From Geminicoccaceae bacterium (GTDB lineage: Bacteria; Pseudomonadota; Alphaproteobacteria; Geminicoccales; Geminicoccaceae): a DNA stretch of 6,503 nucleotides. How positions within the stretch are numbered: position 1 is the first letter of the stretch; the number at the start of each line of letters is the position of its first letter. A program made the translations under genes and the position numbers. Below, one piece after another: positions 1 to 5,537 of the stretch. The DNA is taken from contig JAPJRA010000220.1 in assembly GCA_030824835.1 (NCBI GenBank), forward strand, positions 1-6,503. Reading direction: 5' to 3'. The notes under the pieces are model-generated. The model saw nothing but the letters and a program-made list of their open reading frames with translations, did no database searches and was not told the origin of the DNA.

Positions 1-188
1 TCGTTGTACAGAAAGGTCAGCTCCTCGCCCCACGCCATCCACATGGCGAAGCGCGAGGCGAGCATGATGCTGACCGTCGTCTTCAGACTTTGCGGCCAAG
101 TCTCCGTCGGACCGAGCGGTGAGCGCGACCAATCGTGGGCGGCCATTCTGGCGCCCATCTCTCCCCCGCCGGCGAAGATTCCGCGCAC
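1..188 (-). CDS. PAS-domain sensor protein (probable histidine kinase), N-terminal fragment
   Basis: This is the start of a gene that leaves the window at base 1. The minus-strand frame ending AAC-GA(n) reads through AAHDWSRSPLGPTETWPQSL, then KTTVSIMLASRFAMWMAWG and ELTFLYN. From my knowledge of the family, the HDWS-x-x-PLGP-x-ETWPQSL and MW-AWG-ELTFLYND signatures open the N-terminal PAS domain of many proteobacterial sensor histidine kinases, and sometimes of other PAS signalling proteins. The output domain lies outside, so kinase is an inference. The frame is open back to a TAG near 234. Possible starts are GTG at 206, GTG at 188 (GGGG six bases upstream), ATG at 158 and ATG at 146. I chose 188 because the GGGEMGA segment after it looks family-conserved, but the start is uncertain. 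It lies 85 bases downstream of the GntR gene on the same strand and could be co-transcribed with it. Confidence 0.8.
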   Translation of the reverse strand, partial: MRGIFAGGGEMGARMAAHDWSRSPLGPTETWPQSLKTTVSIMLASRFAMWMAWGEELTFLYN

Positions 189-236
189 GATCGACCCCGC
201 TGCCACTGATTGTCGAACCCCAGCCAAGTCGATCTA

Positions 237-261
237 GATTGACTGGTCAACTCGATCAATC
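237..261. promoter_or_regulatory. Palindromic site between gntR and the PAS gene
   Basis: TTGAC-TG-GTCAA at 239-250 is an inverted repeat with 5-bp arms and a 2-bp centre. It lies inside a second pair, GATTGA at 237-242 and TCAATC at 256-261. On the minus strand a weak promoter-like pair, TTGATC then 17 bases then TAGATC, spans the same bases about 40 bases before the PAS gene start. An operator for this GntR or another dimeric regulator is plausible. No T-run follows, so a terminator is unlikely. Confidence 0.35.
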
Positions 262-273
262 GGCCTGCGCCCG

Positions 274-972
274 TCATGCCTCCAGCCGACCGCCCCCCGT
301 GTCGAGCCAAAGGGCGAAGGCGCGGCCGACACTCACCAGATGGCGGCGCATCGCCTCCTCGGCGGCGACGCCATCGCGGGCGCGGATCGCCTCCATCACC
401 GCCACGTGCTCGGCCGCGGAATTGTCCGGCCGGCCGGTCAGGCCGAACTGGGCTCTCGACAACGGCGACAGTCGGCGCCGCAGCGCATGGGCAGCGTCGG
501 CCAGGAAGCTGTTGTGCGACCCGTTGTGGATGGTCGCGTGGAAGACTTGGTTGGAGACGTGGATCCATTCGAGGTCCTGCGCGTGCAGGGCTTCGTCGCA
601 CTCGGCCCAGGCGAGCTCGAGCTGGACGCGCTCGGCGGCCGACATCTTCACCGCGGCCAGCCGCGTGCAGGCTGCCTCGACCTCGCCCATGGCCTCGAAC
701 AGCTCGGCCAGTCGCGCCGGATGCAGGCTCGCCACGACGGCGCCACGGTGCGGGCGGAGATCGACCAGCTCCATGGCTGCCAGCTGCTTCAACGCCTCCC
801 GCACCGGCGTGCGCGAGACGGCGAAGCGTTGGGCCACGGACACTTCGTCCAGACGCTGGCCCGGAGCGAGCTCACCGCTCAGGATGGCGTGGGCGATCGC
901 GTCCTTGAGCGTGTCCGCGCGCGTCCGCCGCGTCTGCCCCACCACATCCGCCGCCATGGCCCCTGCCGTCAC
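274..972 (-). CDS. GntR-family transcriptional regulator, FCD (FadR/VanR) subfamily
   Basis: This is a 232-aa one-component repressor or activator, a usual length for the FCD subfamily. Residues about 19-83 form the winged helix-turn-helix, with the typical run L-x-x-G-x-L-x-PG-x-x-L-x-E, then FAVSRTPVREAL, then L-x-x-x-LV-x-x-x-P-x-RG-x-V. Residues about 89-215 form the all-helical FCD ligand domain. N141, H145, H189 (AEH) and H211 (RRH) sit where FCD proteins carry their metal-binding residues, so a metal-assisted carboxylate ligand is likely; the actual ligand cannot be told from sequence. The start is GTG at 972, because AGGAG at 979-983 lies six bases upstream, whereas the ATG at 957 is too far from it. 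It lies 58 bases downstream of the propeptide-like gene on the same strand. A TGTCTACA palindrome upstream suggests autoregulation. The role assignment is confident; the target genes are unknown. Confidence 0.93.
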   Translation of the reverse strand: MTAGAMAADVVGQTRRTRADTLKDAIAHAILSGELAPGQRLDEVSVAQRFAVSRTPVREALKQLAAMELVDLRPHRGAVVASLHPARLAELFEAMGEVEAACTRLAAVKMSAAERVQLELAWAECDEALHAQDLEWIHVSNQVFHATIHNGSHNSFLADAAHALRRRLSPLSRAQFGLTGRPDNSAAEHVAVMEAIRARDGVAAEEAMRRHLVSVGRAFALWLDTGGGRLEA

Positions 973-978
973 CCGCCA

Positions 979-983
979 CTCCT
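979..983 (-). promoter_or_regulatory. Ribosome binding site fixing the GTG start of the GntR gene
   Basis: AGGAG on the minus strand sits six bases before GTG at 972. The next in-frame ATG, at 957, would be 21 bases away, so the site argues for the GTG start. Confidence 0.7.
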
Positions 984-1004
984 GCTGCCCGCTCTCTTGG
1001 GTGT

Positions 1005-1016
1005 CCTGTCTACAGG
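1005..1016. promoter_or_regulatory. Candidate FCD-GntR operator (CCTGT-CT-ACAGG)
   Basis: A perfect 5-bp inverted repeat around a 2-bp centre lies 33 to 44 bases upstream of the GTG start of the GntR gene. Its core TGTCTACA has the GT...AC pattern that FadR/VanR-type GntR dimers recognise (family knowledge). Position and pattern together suggest autoregulation. Binding by this particular protein is inferred. Confidence 0.5.
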
Positions 1017-1030
1017 GATGGCCTGGGCGG

Positions 1031-1450
1031 TCAATCCGCTCGCGGCTGCGGAACGGCCGTCAGGTCCTCGCCGACACTCGTAACCATGGGTTGGCCCAGA
1101 ATCCGTTGTAGAGCCGTGGCATCGACCGTCATGGCCACAAACGGTATGGTTGCATAGGATACTACACGCTCGATTCCTGGACCATCAAGAACGCCATCGG
1201 CACCGCGTGCGACACCCAGCGCCCGATAGAGCGCCTCGCGGGCGGCAGCGATGGCGGCCTCGCCGCCCGGCGGCGTGCCCGCGGGGGCGAAGCCGACAAT
1301 GACCGACACGGAGCCCGATCGCCGGGCGCGCTCGACGAGATCCGCTCCGGACGTCGCCATCCGGCCCTCCTTCGCGTCTGGCCACCCCTGCAGCATCGCC
1401 ATAGACACCAGCGCCCCCAGCAGCAGGCCCCGCCGGGCGCCGCGTCGCAT
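1031..1450 (-). CDS. Secreted stand-alone subtilisin-propeptide-like (inhibitor I9-like) protein
   Basis: This is a 139-aa protein with an N-terminal signal segment (basic MRRGARR, then hydrophobic GLLLGALVSMAML) and no cysteine. The body aligns by eye with the propeptide of the protease encoded just upstream. Here VIVGFA (50-55) matches VIVGLA there, and TIPF-x-x-x-x-VDA-x-x-L (101-114) matches SIPF-x-x-VDTDA-x-x-L. The two also share a final V-x-x-V-x-ED motif. I9-type propeptides fold their protease and inhibit it; free-standing I9 proteins such as fungal POIA1 and yeast IB2 inhibit subtilases (family knowledge). A secreted inhibitor or folding chaperone for the neighbouring protease is therefore the likely role. 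The start at 1450 overlaps the protease stop as TGATG. No strong Shine-Dalgarno precedes it, so translational coupling is likely. The frame is open upstream to an ATG at 1552, but that part only overlaps the protease's coding sequence. A leftover of a duplicated, truncated subtilase is the alternative. Confidence 0.8.
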   Translation of the reverse strand: MRRGARRGLLLGALVSMAMLQGWPDAKEGRMATSGADLVERARRSGSVSVIVGFAPAGTPPGGEAAIAAAREALYRALGVARGADGVLDGPGIERVVSYATIPFVAMTVDATALQRILGQPMVTSVGEDLTAVPQPRAD

Positions 1451-2844
1451 CACTTGCAGCCGGTGGCCGGCGAGCGCAGCACGTTGAGGGCGGCCAAGAC
1501 GTTGATGCGTCGCTTGGTGACGCCTCCCCGGCTCACCTTGACGCCGGTGCATTCCAGCGCCGCCTGGATCTCGTTCACCGAGGCATTGGGCTTGGCCTGC
1601 TTCAGGATCGCCCAGGCGCCGGCGACGTGCGGCGTCGCCATCGAAGTGCCGCTCATCCGCTGATAGCCACCCGGAACGGCCGCATAGATGTCCGAGCCCG
1701 GTGCCATCAAATCGATCAGCTTCGAGTGGTTGGAGAAGTCGGACACCTTGTCCTTCTTCGTGGTGCTGCCAACCGCCACAGCCGTCGAGATGCAGGCCGG
1801 CGCGCTGATGGCACCGTCGGCGTAGCCGTTGCCGGAGGCGATCACGGTCGCGATGCGCGCGGACCGCAGATTGTCGATGATGGCCTTGACGGCAGGCAGT
1901 TTCCCGTCACAGGGCGAGCTGTAGAGATCGCTAGTGCCGAGACTCAGATTCGCCGATGCGATCTTGTATTTCTTGCGCAGCTGATAGACCCGCTCAAGAC
2001 CAGAGATGATATCGGAATAGTAAGCACCGGGACTGCCGCCGATATTGCTGTAGATCTGGATGCTGATGATCTTGGTATCGCGGGCCACACCCTTCAGGCT
2101 CGACGCATTGCCGGCGGCGATGGAAGCGACGTGGGTGCCATGCTCGCAATCGAAGATCGTGCAGTTCTTCCCCGACCCGGCCACGGTCGAGCTTTGGACG
2201 CCACCCGGGCAGAGCGACTTCGCCCCCTCGCTCTTGTTGGTTGTCGAATAGCAGGCCTCGGAGACCACCTTGCCCTTGAGCATGGGATGCTTCTTGGCAA
2301 CGCCGGTATCAAGGATGGCCACCACCTGCCCCTTGCCACTGAAGCCACGCGCCGCCGTCTGGTCGGCCTTGATCAGCGGGACGCTCTGGGTGAGCGCCAG
2401 TGGCACGACAACGTCCTCCTGCACCGTCGCCACCCGCGAGTCGGCCAGCAGCGATTCGAGACCTGCGGCGTCGGTGTCGACGACCATGAAAGGAATGGAC
2501 TCGAACTTGGTCACCTTGCGCTGCCGCAGGCCGGACACCACCGCGTCCTGGACACTCGCCAGCCTCGCGCGCTGTGCTCCGACCGCGGATGCGGTCAGCT
2601 GGTCCTCCGGCACCGCCGGGCCGGCGAGGCCGACGATGACCCGCATCCCGCCGCGCTGGCGCGCCGCCTGGACCATGACCGCGGCACCGGCACCGCCACG
2701 GGCCTGGACGGTGATCGGCGCCTCAGCCGGCGCCCCCTGTGCCGAGGCGGCAATGCCCGCCGTACCGATCGCCCCCGCCATGGCGGCCACCCCGAGCAGC
2801 ACGTGGACAAACCCTCGACCACCGCCAACGTCGCCCATGCCCAT
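1450..2844 (-). CDS. Secreted subtilisin-family serine protease (S8, proteinase K-like)
   Basis: This is a 464-aa preproprotease. Residues 1-35 look like a signal peptide ending in ASA before Q36. Residues about 65-148 are an I9-type propeptide (MRVIVGLA, ESIPFMVVDTDAAGL, VATVQED). The catalytic domain runs from about 155 to 460. Its triad is D179 (VAILDTGV), H235 (CEHGTHVASIAAG) and S401 (GTSMATPHVAGA), with oxyanion residue N339 (ASGNG), so it should be active. The mature part has eight cysteines (198, 212, 228, 233, 312, 351, 432, 463), which suggests disulfides and an extracytoplasmic location. It likely degrades extracellular protein; the substrate is unknown. The start at 2844 is favoured by AGGAG at 2853-2857, eight bases upstream; M3 at 2838 would be 14 bases away. 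The stop overlaps the start of the propeptide-like gene by one base. No C-terminal anchor or autotransporter domain is present. Confidence 0.96.
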   Translation of the reverse strand: MGMGDVGGGRGFVHVLLGVAAMAGAIGTAGIAASAQGAPAEAPITVQARGGAGAAVMVQAARQRGGMRVIVGLAGPAVPEDQLTASAVGAQRARLASVQDAVVSGLRQRKVTKFESIPFMVVDTDAAGLESLLADSRVATVQEDVVVPLALTQSVPLIKADQTAARGFSGKGQVVAILDTGVAKKHPMLKGKVVSEACYSTTNKSEGAKSLCPGGVQSSTVAGSGKNCTIFDCEHGTHVASIAAGNASSLKGVARDTKIISIQIYSNIGGSPGAYYSDIISGLERVYQLRKKYKIASANLSLGTSDLYSSPCDGKLPAVKAIIDNLRSARIATVIASGNGYADGAISAPACISTAVAVGSTTKKDKVSDFSNHSKLIDLMAPGSDIYAAVPGGYQRMSGTSMATPHVAGAWAILKQAKPNASVNEIQAALECTGVKVSRGGVTKRRINVLAALNVLRSPATGCK

Positions 2845-3078
2845 CCCGCTTGCTCCTTGCAGCCCGTTTGATATTTGAGGAATTTGCGACCGGAGATAGG
2901 GCGATTACCGAATGAGATGAAACGATTGGTTCGGAAAGTCGCCGGCTGCCAGCCGCGACGCCAGCCGCTCTTGCTGTTTATCTATCGAACAAGCGGCGTC
3001 AGCTATGTGTAGTTCTTCACAGCCGCGGGACAAGCTTTCGCCTGGCAGATCGGTTACCCAGAATTCCGGCTGCAGCGC

Positions 3079-3095
3079 TGTCGACACATTTGTCG
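3079..3095. promoter_or_regulatory. Inverted repeat in the leader of the response regulator gene
   Basis: The 8-bp palindrome TGTCGACA (3079-3086) overlaps a second pair, CGACA/TGTCG, with a 4-base loop (3082-3095). It ends about 10 bases before the ribosome binding site. TGTCGACA differs by one base from the TGTCTACA core upstream of the GntR gene, so it may bind the same kind of regulator. It is short enough to be chance. Confidence 0.3.
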
Positions 3096-3105
3096 GGCTG
3101 CCACG

Positions 3106-3112
3106 AAGGAGG
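3106..3112 (+). promoter_or_regulatory. Ribosome binding site of the response regulator gene
   Basis: AAGGAGG is a strong Shine-Dalgarno. The nearest ATG, at 3114, is out of frame. The first in-frame ATG, at 3125, is 12 bases away, a rather long spacing. The frame is open further upstream to an ATG at 3005, but the site argues for 3125. Confidence 0.6.
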
Positions 3113-3124
3113 CATGTTCCGCTT

Positions 3125-3793
3125 ATGGATGGCAAATCGACCACGATGAACCAGGAGCCCGGCACCCTCCTCACCAGCGGCCGCCAGCCTCCGATCGAGA
3201 TCGGCCTGGCCGACAAGAGCCCGTTGGTCGTGGCCGCCATCAAGCATCTGCTGACCCAACGGGACGGCATCAGTCTCGCGGTCACCGCCAGCGACGGCGA
3301 GCGCTTCCTGGATGCCGTGCGGCGGCGCCACTTCGATGTCGGCATCATCGGCTGGGTGATGCCCTACCTGGACGGGCGCGGCGTCCTCGAGGCCTTGAAG
3401 CAGGTGGCGGGTGCGCCCCGAATCATCGTCTATACCGGCGATGCCGATCCCACCCTGCCGCGGCGGGCGATGCTGCTGGGCGCGGCCGCGTTCGTGTCCA
3501 AGCGCGAGGCGCCGGAGCGGCTGCTCGATGCGATCGAGGCCGTGGCCCGTGGCCAGATGGTGTTCCCGTTCGTCGACGTCCATCGCCTCAGCGACGATCC
3601 GCTGAGCGGGCTGAGCCCGCGCGAGCGCGGCCTGCTAGCCGAGCTGGGCAGCGGCCGGACCAACGCCGAGCTCGCGCGCAATCTCGGTGTCTCGGTCAAC
3701 ACCGTGAAATTCCATCTTCGCAATCTGTTCGATAAGCTGCAGGTCCGCAGCAGGGCACACGCCGTACAACTCTGGCACGAGAACCGGCGTTGA
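3125..3793 (+). CDS. LuxR/NarL-type response regulator with degenerate receiver domain
   Basis: This is a 222-aa DNA-binding protein with the two-domain layout of NarL/FixJ regulators. Residues about 23-142 form the receiver and 163-215 the LuxR/GerE helix-turn-helix (LSPRERGLLAEL, then TNAELARNLGVSVNTVKFHL, then LFDKLQVRSRAHAV). In a normal receiver the strand before the MP-x-x-DG turn ends in the phosphorylated Asp. Here it reads DVGIIGWVMPYLDG, so Gly76 replaces that Asp. One of the two acidic residues after strand 1 is also changed (A-D30-K31-S instead of V-D-D-H). The conserved Thr104 and Lys126 remain. Phosphorylation at the usual site is therefore not possible, and control by another signal or by amount is inferred. 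It diverges from the protease gene and lies upstream of a hypothetical gene and the glpX-prk operon, a plausible target. The start at 3125 follows AAGGAGG; the first 22 residues look unstructured. Confidence 0.92.
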   Translation: MDGKSTTMNQEPGTLLTSGRQPPIEIGLADKSPLVVAAIKHLLTQRDGISLAVTASDGERFLDAVRRRHFDVGIIGWVMPYLDGRGVLEALKQVAGAPRIIVYTGDADPTLPRRAMLLGAAAFVSKREAPERLLDAIEAVARGQMVFPFVDVHRLSDDPLSGLSPRERGLLAELGSGRTNAELARNLGVSVNTVKFHLRNLFDKLQVRSRAHAVQLWHENRR

Positions 3794-3944
3794 GCAACCG
3801 ATTATCTAAGAATGAATACCCATCAAATCAGCATGGCCGTGCAACGTTTGAGATACGTAATTCCACCGCAGCGATATGGCGGCACTAGTCCTTCCGTGGC
3901 ATAGACAGACGGTTATCTTCCAGCCCGCTCCCCGGGGAAACGCC

Positions 3945-4388
3945 ATGGACAAGACAACACCATCCACGAGAAGCATGAGAAGCGCCTGGGACATTTGCCA
4001 GCGCACGCGGCGTCCGCACGGCGTGGAGGCGGATATCCTCGTGCTGGCCCTGCTTTACGGGGCCGGTCTGGGTGCCGCCCGGGCGGTCACCACGATTCAC
4101 GAAGGCGCCCAGGCAGAGCACGTGCAGACGGCACGCCTGTTCGCGGCCCTGCAGATCAAGCTTCGCCGTGAGCCCGACTGTCTGACCTGCACGACGCCGG
4201 GTGCATTCAGCCTGTTGCTGTCGAGCCTGCCGCTCGCCTGGGCCAAAGCGCTGAAGGCCTGCCACGAGCCTCCCGCCGTCGCCGCCAGACCTGCGCTCGC
4301 CCGTATCGCGGTCGACAGGAGGATCGCGACGCGCCAGCGCCGGGACCTGCCCTCGCTCGCCGACATGGAAGCGGTCGGCAACGCCTGA
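3945..4388 (+). CDS. Hypothetical protein with a CxxC pair
   Basis: I do not recognise this 147-aa protein. The start at ATG 3945 is preceded by GGGGA six bases upstream; the frame is open back to an ATG at 3876, which lacks a ribosome binding site. Codons through the gene strongly prefer G or C in the third position, which supports real coding. It has a basic N-terminus, a hydrophobic stretch at about 31-47 (ILVLALLYGAGLGAARA) that is short for a membrane helix, and a likely helical middle (AEHVQTARLFAALQIKLRR). Cys79 and Cys82 form a CxxC pair, with two further cysteines (18, 106). The C-terminal third is Arg/Ala-rich. It is 151 bases after the response regulator and 153 bases before glpX, all on the plus strand, so it may have its own promoter. 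A redox or metal role for CxxC would be a guess. Confidence 0.6.
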   Translation: MDKTTPSTRSMRSAWDICQRTRRPHGVEADILVLALLYGAGLGAARAVTTIHEGAQAEHVQTARLFAALQIKLRREPDCLTCTTPGAFSLLLSSLPLAWAKALKACHEPPAVAARPALARIAVDRRIATRQRRDLPSLADMEAVGNA

Positions 4389-4410
4389 CGAGCTTCGATC
4401 AGCGCAACCA

Positions 4411-4424
4411 TACCCGTTCGGGTA
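4411..4424. promoter_or_regulatory. Inverted repeat TACCCG-TT-CGGGTA upstream of glpX
   Basis: This is a perfect 6-bp inverted repeat with a 2-base centre, 117 bases before the glpX start. The half-site TACCCGT fits the TACYNMT-like heptamers known for NarL-type LuxR-family regulators. The nearest such regulator is the Asp-less one at 3125-3793. No T-run follows, so it is a better operator candidate than terminator. Assignment to that regulator is inferred. Confidence 0.45.
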
Positions 4425-4462
4425 GGGCCGCCGCCACCTGAAAGACATTCCCCGCCCGTCCA

Positions 4463-4475
4463 GGTGACCGTCACC
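4463..4475. promoter_or_regulatory. Inverted repeat GGTGAC-C-GTCACC upstream of glpX
   Basis: This is a perfect 6-bp inverted repeat with a 1-base centre, 66 bases before the glpX ATG. A weak -10-like TAGTCT at 4494-4499 lies downstream, so the repeat could overlap a -35 region. It may be an operator for a dimeric regulator; a very tight hairpin is the alternative. Confidence 0.35.
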
Positions 4476-4541
4476 GTCGGGCCGACCTTCCTCTAGTCTC
4501 GGGCCTAAGGAAATGGCCTCGAGCCACAGGGAGGTGCCGGA

Positions 4542-5534
4542 ATGAGCAGTCCGGCTGCCGGGATTGGTCCGGCTGCACCACAGTTCATCTATGAGCTGCG
4601 CAATGTCACCGAAGCCGCTGCCCGCGCTGCGTGGGACTGGATCGGCCGCGGCGACAAGGAGCGCGGCGACGGTGCCGCCGTCGACGCGATGCGCACGGCG
4701 TTGGATCGGCTGGCCTTCGAAGGCGTCGTCGTCATCGGCGAAGGCGCCAAGGACGAGGCGCCGGAACTCTACCAGGGTGAAATCGTCGGCGGGTTGCGGG
4801 GCGGTGCCTGCCACGACGTCGCGGTCGACCCGGTCGAGGGAACCACCTACCTCGCCAAGGGCCTAACCAACGCCATGGCCGTGATCGGCCTGGCGCCACG
4901 CGGGACGATGTTCGATCCGGGCCCGTGCTACTACATGGAAAAGCTCGCGGTACCCGCCGCCGCCAAGGAGGCGCTGGACCCGTCCTGGCCGACCGAGCGC
5001 AAGCTGCGCCGGCTGGCTGAGGTGCTGGGCAAGCCGCTCAGCAAGCTCACCGTGTTCGTGCTCGAGAAGCCGCGCCACAACCGGCTGGTGGCGGAGATCC
5101 ACGCCGCCGGGGCGCGGGTATCGCTCTACCCGGCCGGCGACGTCGCCGGTGCCATCATCGCCGCCATGGGCGACGGCCAGATCGACGCGCTGATGGGGAC
5201 GGGCGGCACGCCCGAGGGCATCCTCTCGGCCTGCGCCATCCGCGCGATCGGTGGCGGCTTCTGGGGCCGACTCGACCCGCAGCTCGCCACCGAGACGGCC
5301 AATGTGCACGCCGCCGGGCTCTCGACCGAGCGCTGGTACCGGGTCGAGGAGCTGGTGATGTCGCCGGACACCCTGTTCTGCGCCACCGGCATCACCACCG
5401 GCCTGCTGTTCGAGGGCGTCGAGCACAGCGAGTCCGGTTACCGCACGCAGACACTCATGATCTCGGGGATCACCGGCGAGCGCCAGTTGCTGACCAGCTG
5501 GCTGCCCGCCCACCCGCTCAAACGGGAGGCCTGA
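4542..5534 (+). CDS. glpX: Class II fructose-1,6-bisphosphatase / sedoheptulose-1,7-bisphosphatase (GlpX)
   Basis: This cytosolic enzyme removes the C1 phosphate from fructose-1,6-bisphosphate, and in many class II enzymes also from sedoheptulose-1,7-bisphosphate. It serves gluconeogenesis and the regenerative part of the Calvin cycle. The 330-aa length is normal. The family's metal and phosphate ligands are all present by comparison with E. coli GlpX: D43 (GDGAAVDAMR), E67 (IGEGAKDEAP), D96, E99 and T101 (VDPVEGT), and E225 (GGTPEG). The EKPRHNRLVAEI and FCATGITTG-LLEG-type segments are also typical. The start at 4542 has AGGGAGG (4528-4534) seven bases upstream. The phosphoribulokinase gene begins 3 bases after the stop and its ribosome binding site lies within the end of this gene, so the two are an operon. 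This context makes a Calvin-cycle role (often named cbbF) more likely than glycerol metabolism. Confidence 0.96.
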   Translation: MSSPAAGIGPAAPQFIYELRNVTEAAARAAWDWIGRGDKERGDGAAVDAMRTALDRLAFEGVVVIGEGAKDEAPELYQGEIVGGLRGGACHDVAVDPVEGTTYLAKGLTNAMAVIGLAPRGTMFDPGPCYYMEKLAVPAAAKEALDPSWPTERKLRRLAEVLGKPLSKLTVFVLEKPRHNRLVAEIHAAGARVSLYPAGDVAGAIIAAMGDGQIDALMGTGGTPEGILSACAIRAIGGGFWGRLDPQLATETANVHAAGLSTERWYRVEELVMSPDTLFCATGITTGLLFEGVEHSESGYRTQTLMISGITGERQLLTSWLPAHPLKREA

Positions 5535-5537
5535 CCC

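Larger units (their letters stand above)
2845..3124. promoter_or_regulatory. Divergent intergenic region between protease and response regulator
   Basis: These 280 bases separate oppositely oriented genes and must hold promoters for both. The part near the protease (about 2865-2940) is clearly more AT-rich than the rest. I see no clear -35/-10 pair in either direction. A 9-bp direct repeat, GCCAGCCGC, occurs at 2948-2956 and 2960-2968. Near the right end lie the palindrome TGTCGACA (3079-3086) and an inverted repeat CGACA-catt-TGTCG (3082-3095). No small gene with a ribosome binding site was found. Confidence 0.6.

Noticed and set aside
1451..1552. Upstream extension of the propeptide-like gene to ATG 1552
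   Set aside because: The added 34 residues only overlap the protease C-terminus in another frame and would bury the signal peptide that begins at 1450.
1627..2871. 414-aa open frame on the plus strand
   Set aside because: Antisense shadow of the S8 protease gene; Arg/His/Asp-rich with no recognisable domain.
3030..3086. HindIII, EcoRI, PstI and SalI recognition sequences close together, resembling a cloning polylinker
   Set aside because: The sites are spread over about 57 bases, with unrelated sequence between HindIII and EcoRI, and do not match a known polylinker arrangement. Coincidence is the simpler reading.
3775..3797. TGGCAC motif suggesting a sigma-54 promoter
   Set aside because: The -12 element (TTGC) is not at the required spacing, and the motif lies at the end of the response regulator coding sequence.
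3806..4006. 66-aa minus-strand open frame in the gap before the hypothetical gene
   Set aside because: No ribosome binding site was seen, it overlaps the start of the plus-strand gene, and no recognisable domain is present.
4389..4541. Inverted repeats as intrinsic terminators after the hypothetical gene
   Set aside because: Neither hairpin is followed by a T-run on the plus strand.
3885..4814. 309-aa open frame on the minus strand
   Set aside because: It overlaps the 5' end of glpX and the hypothetical gene, and its composition is shadow-like. The plus-strand frame has better codon bias and a ribosome binding site.
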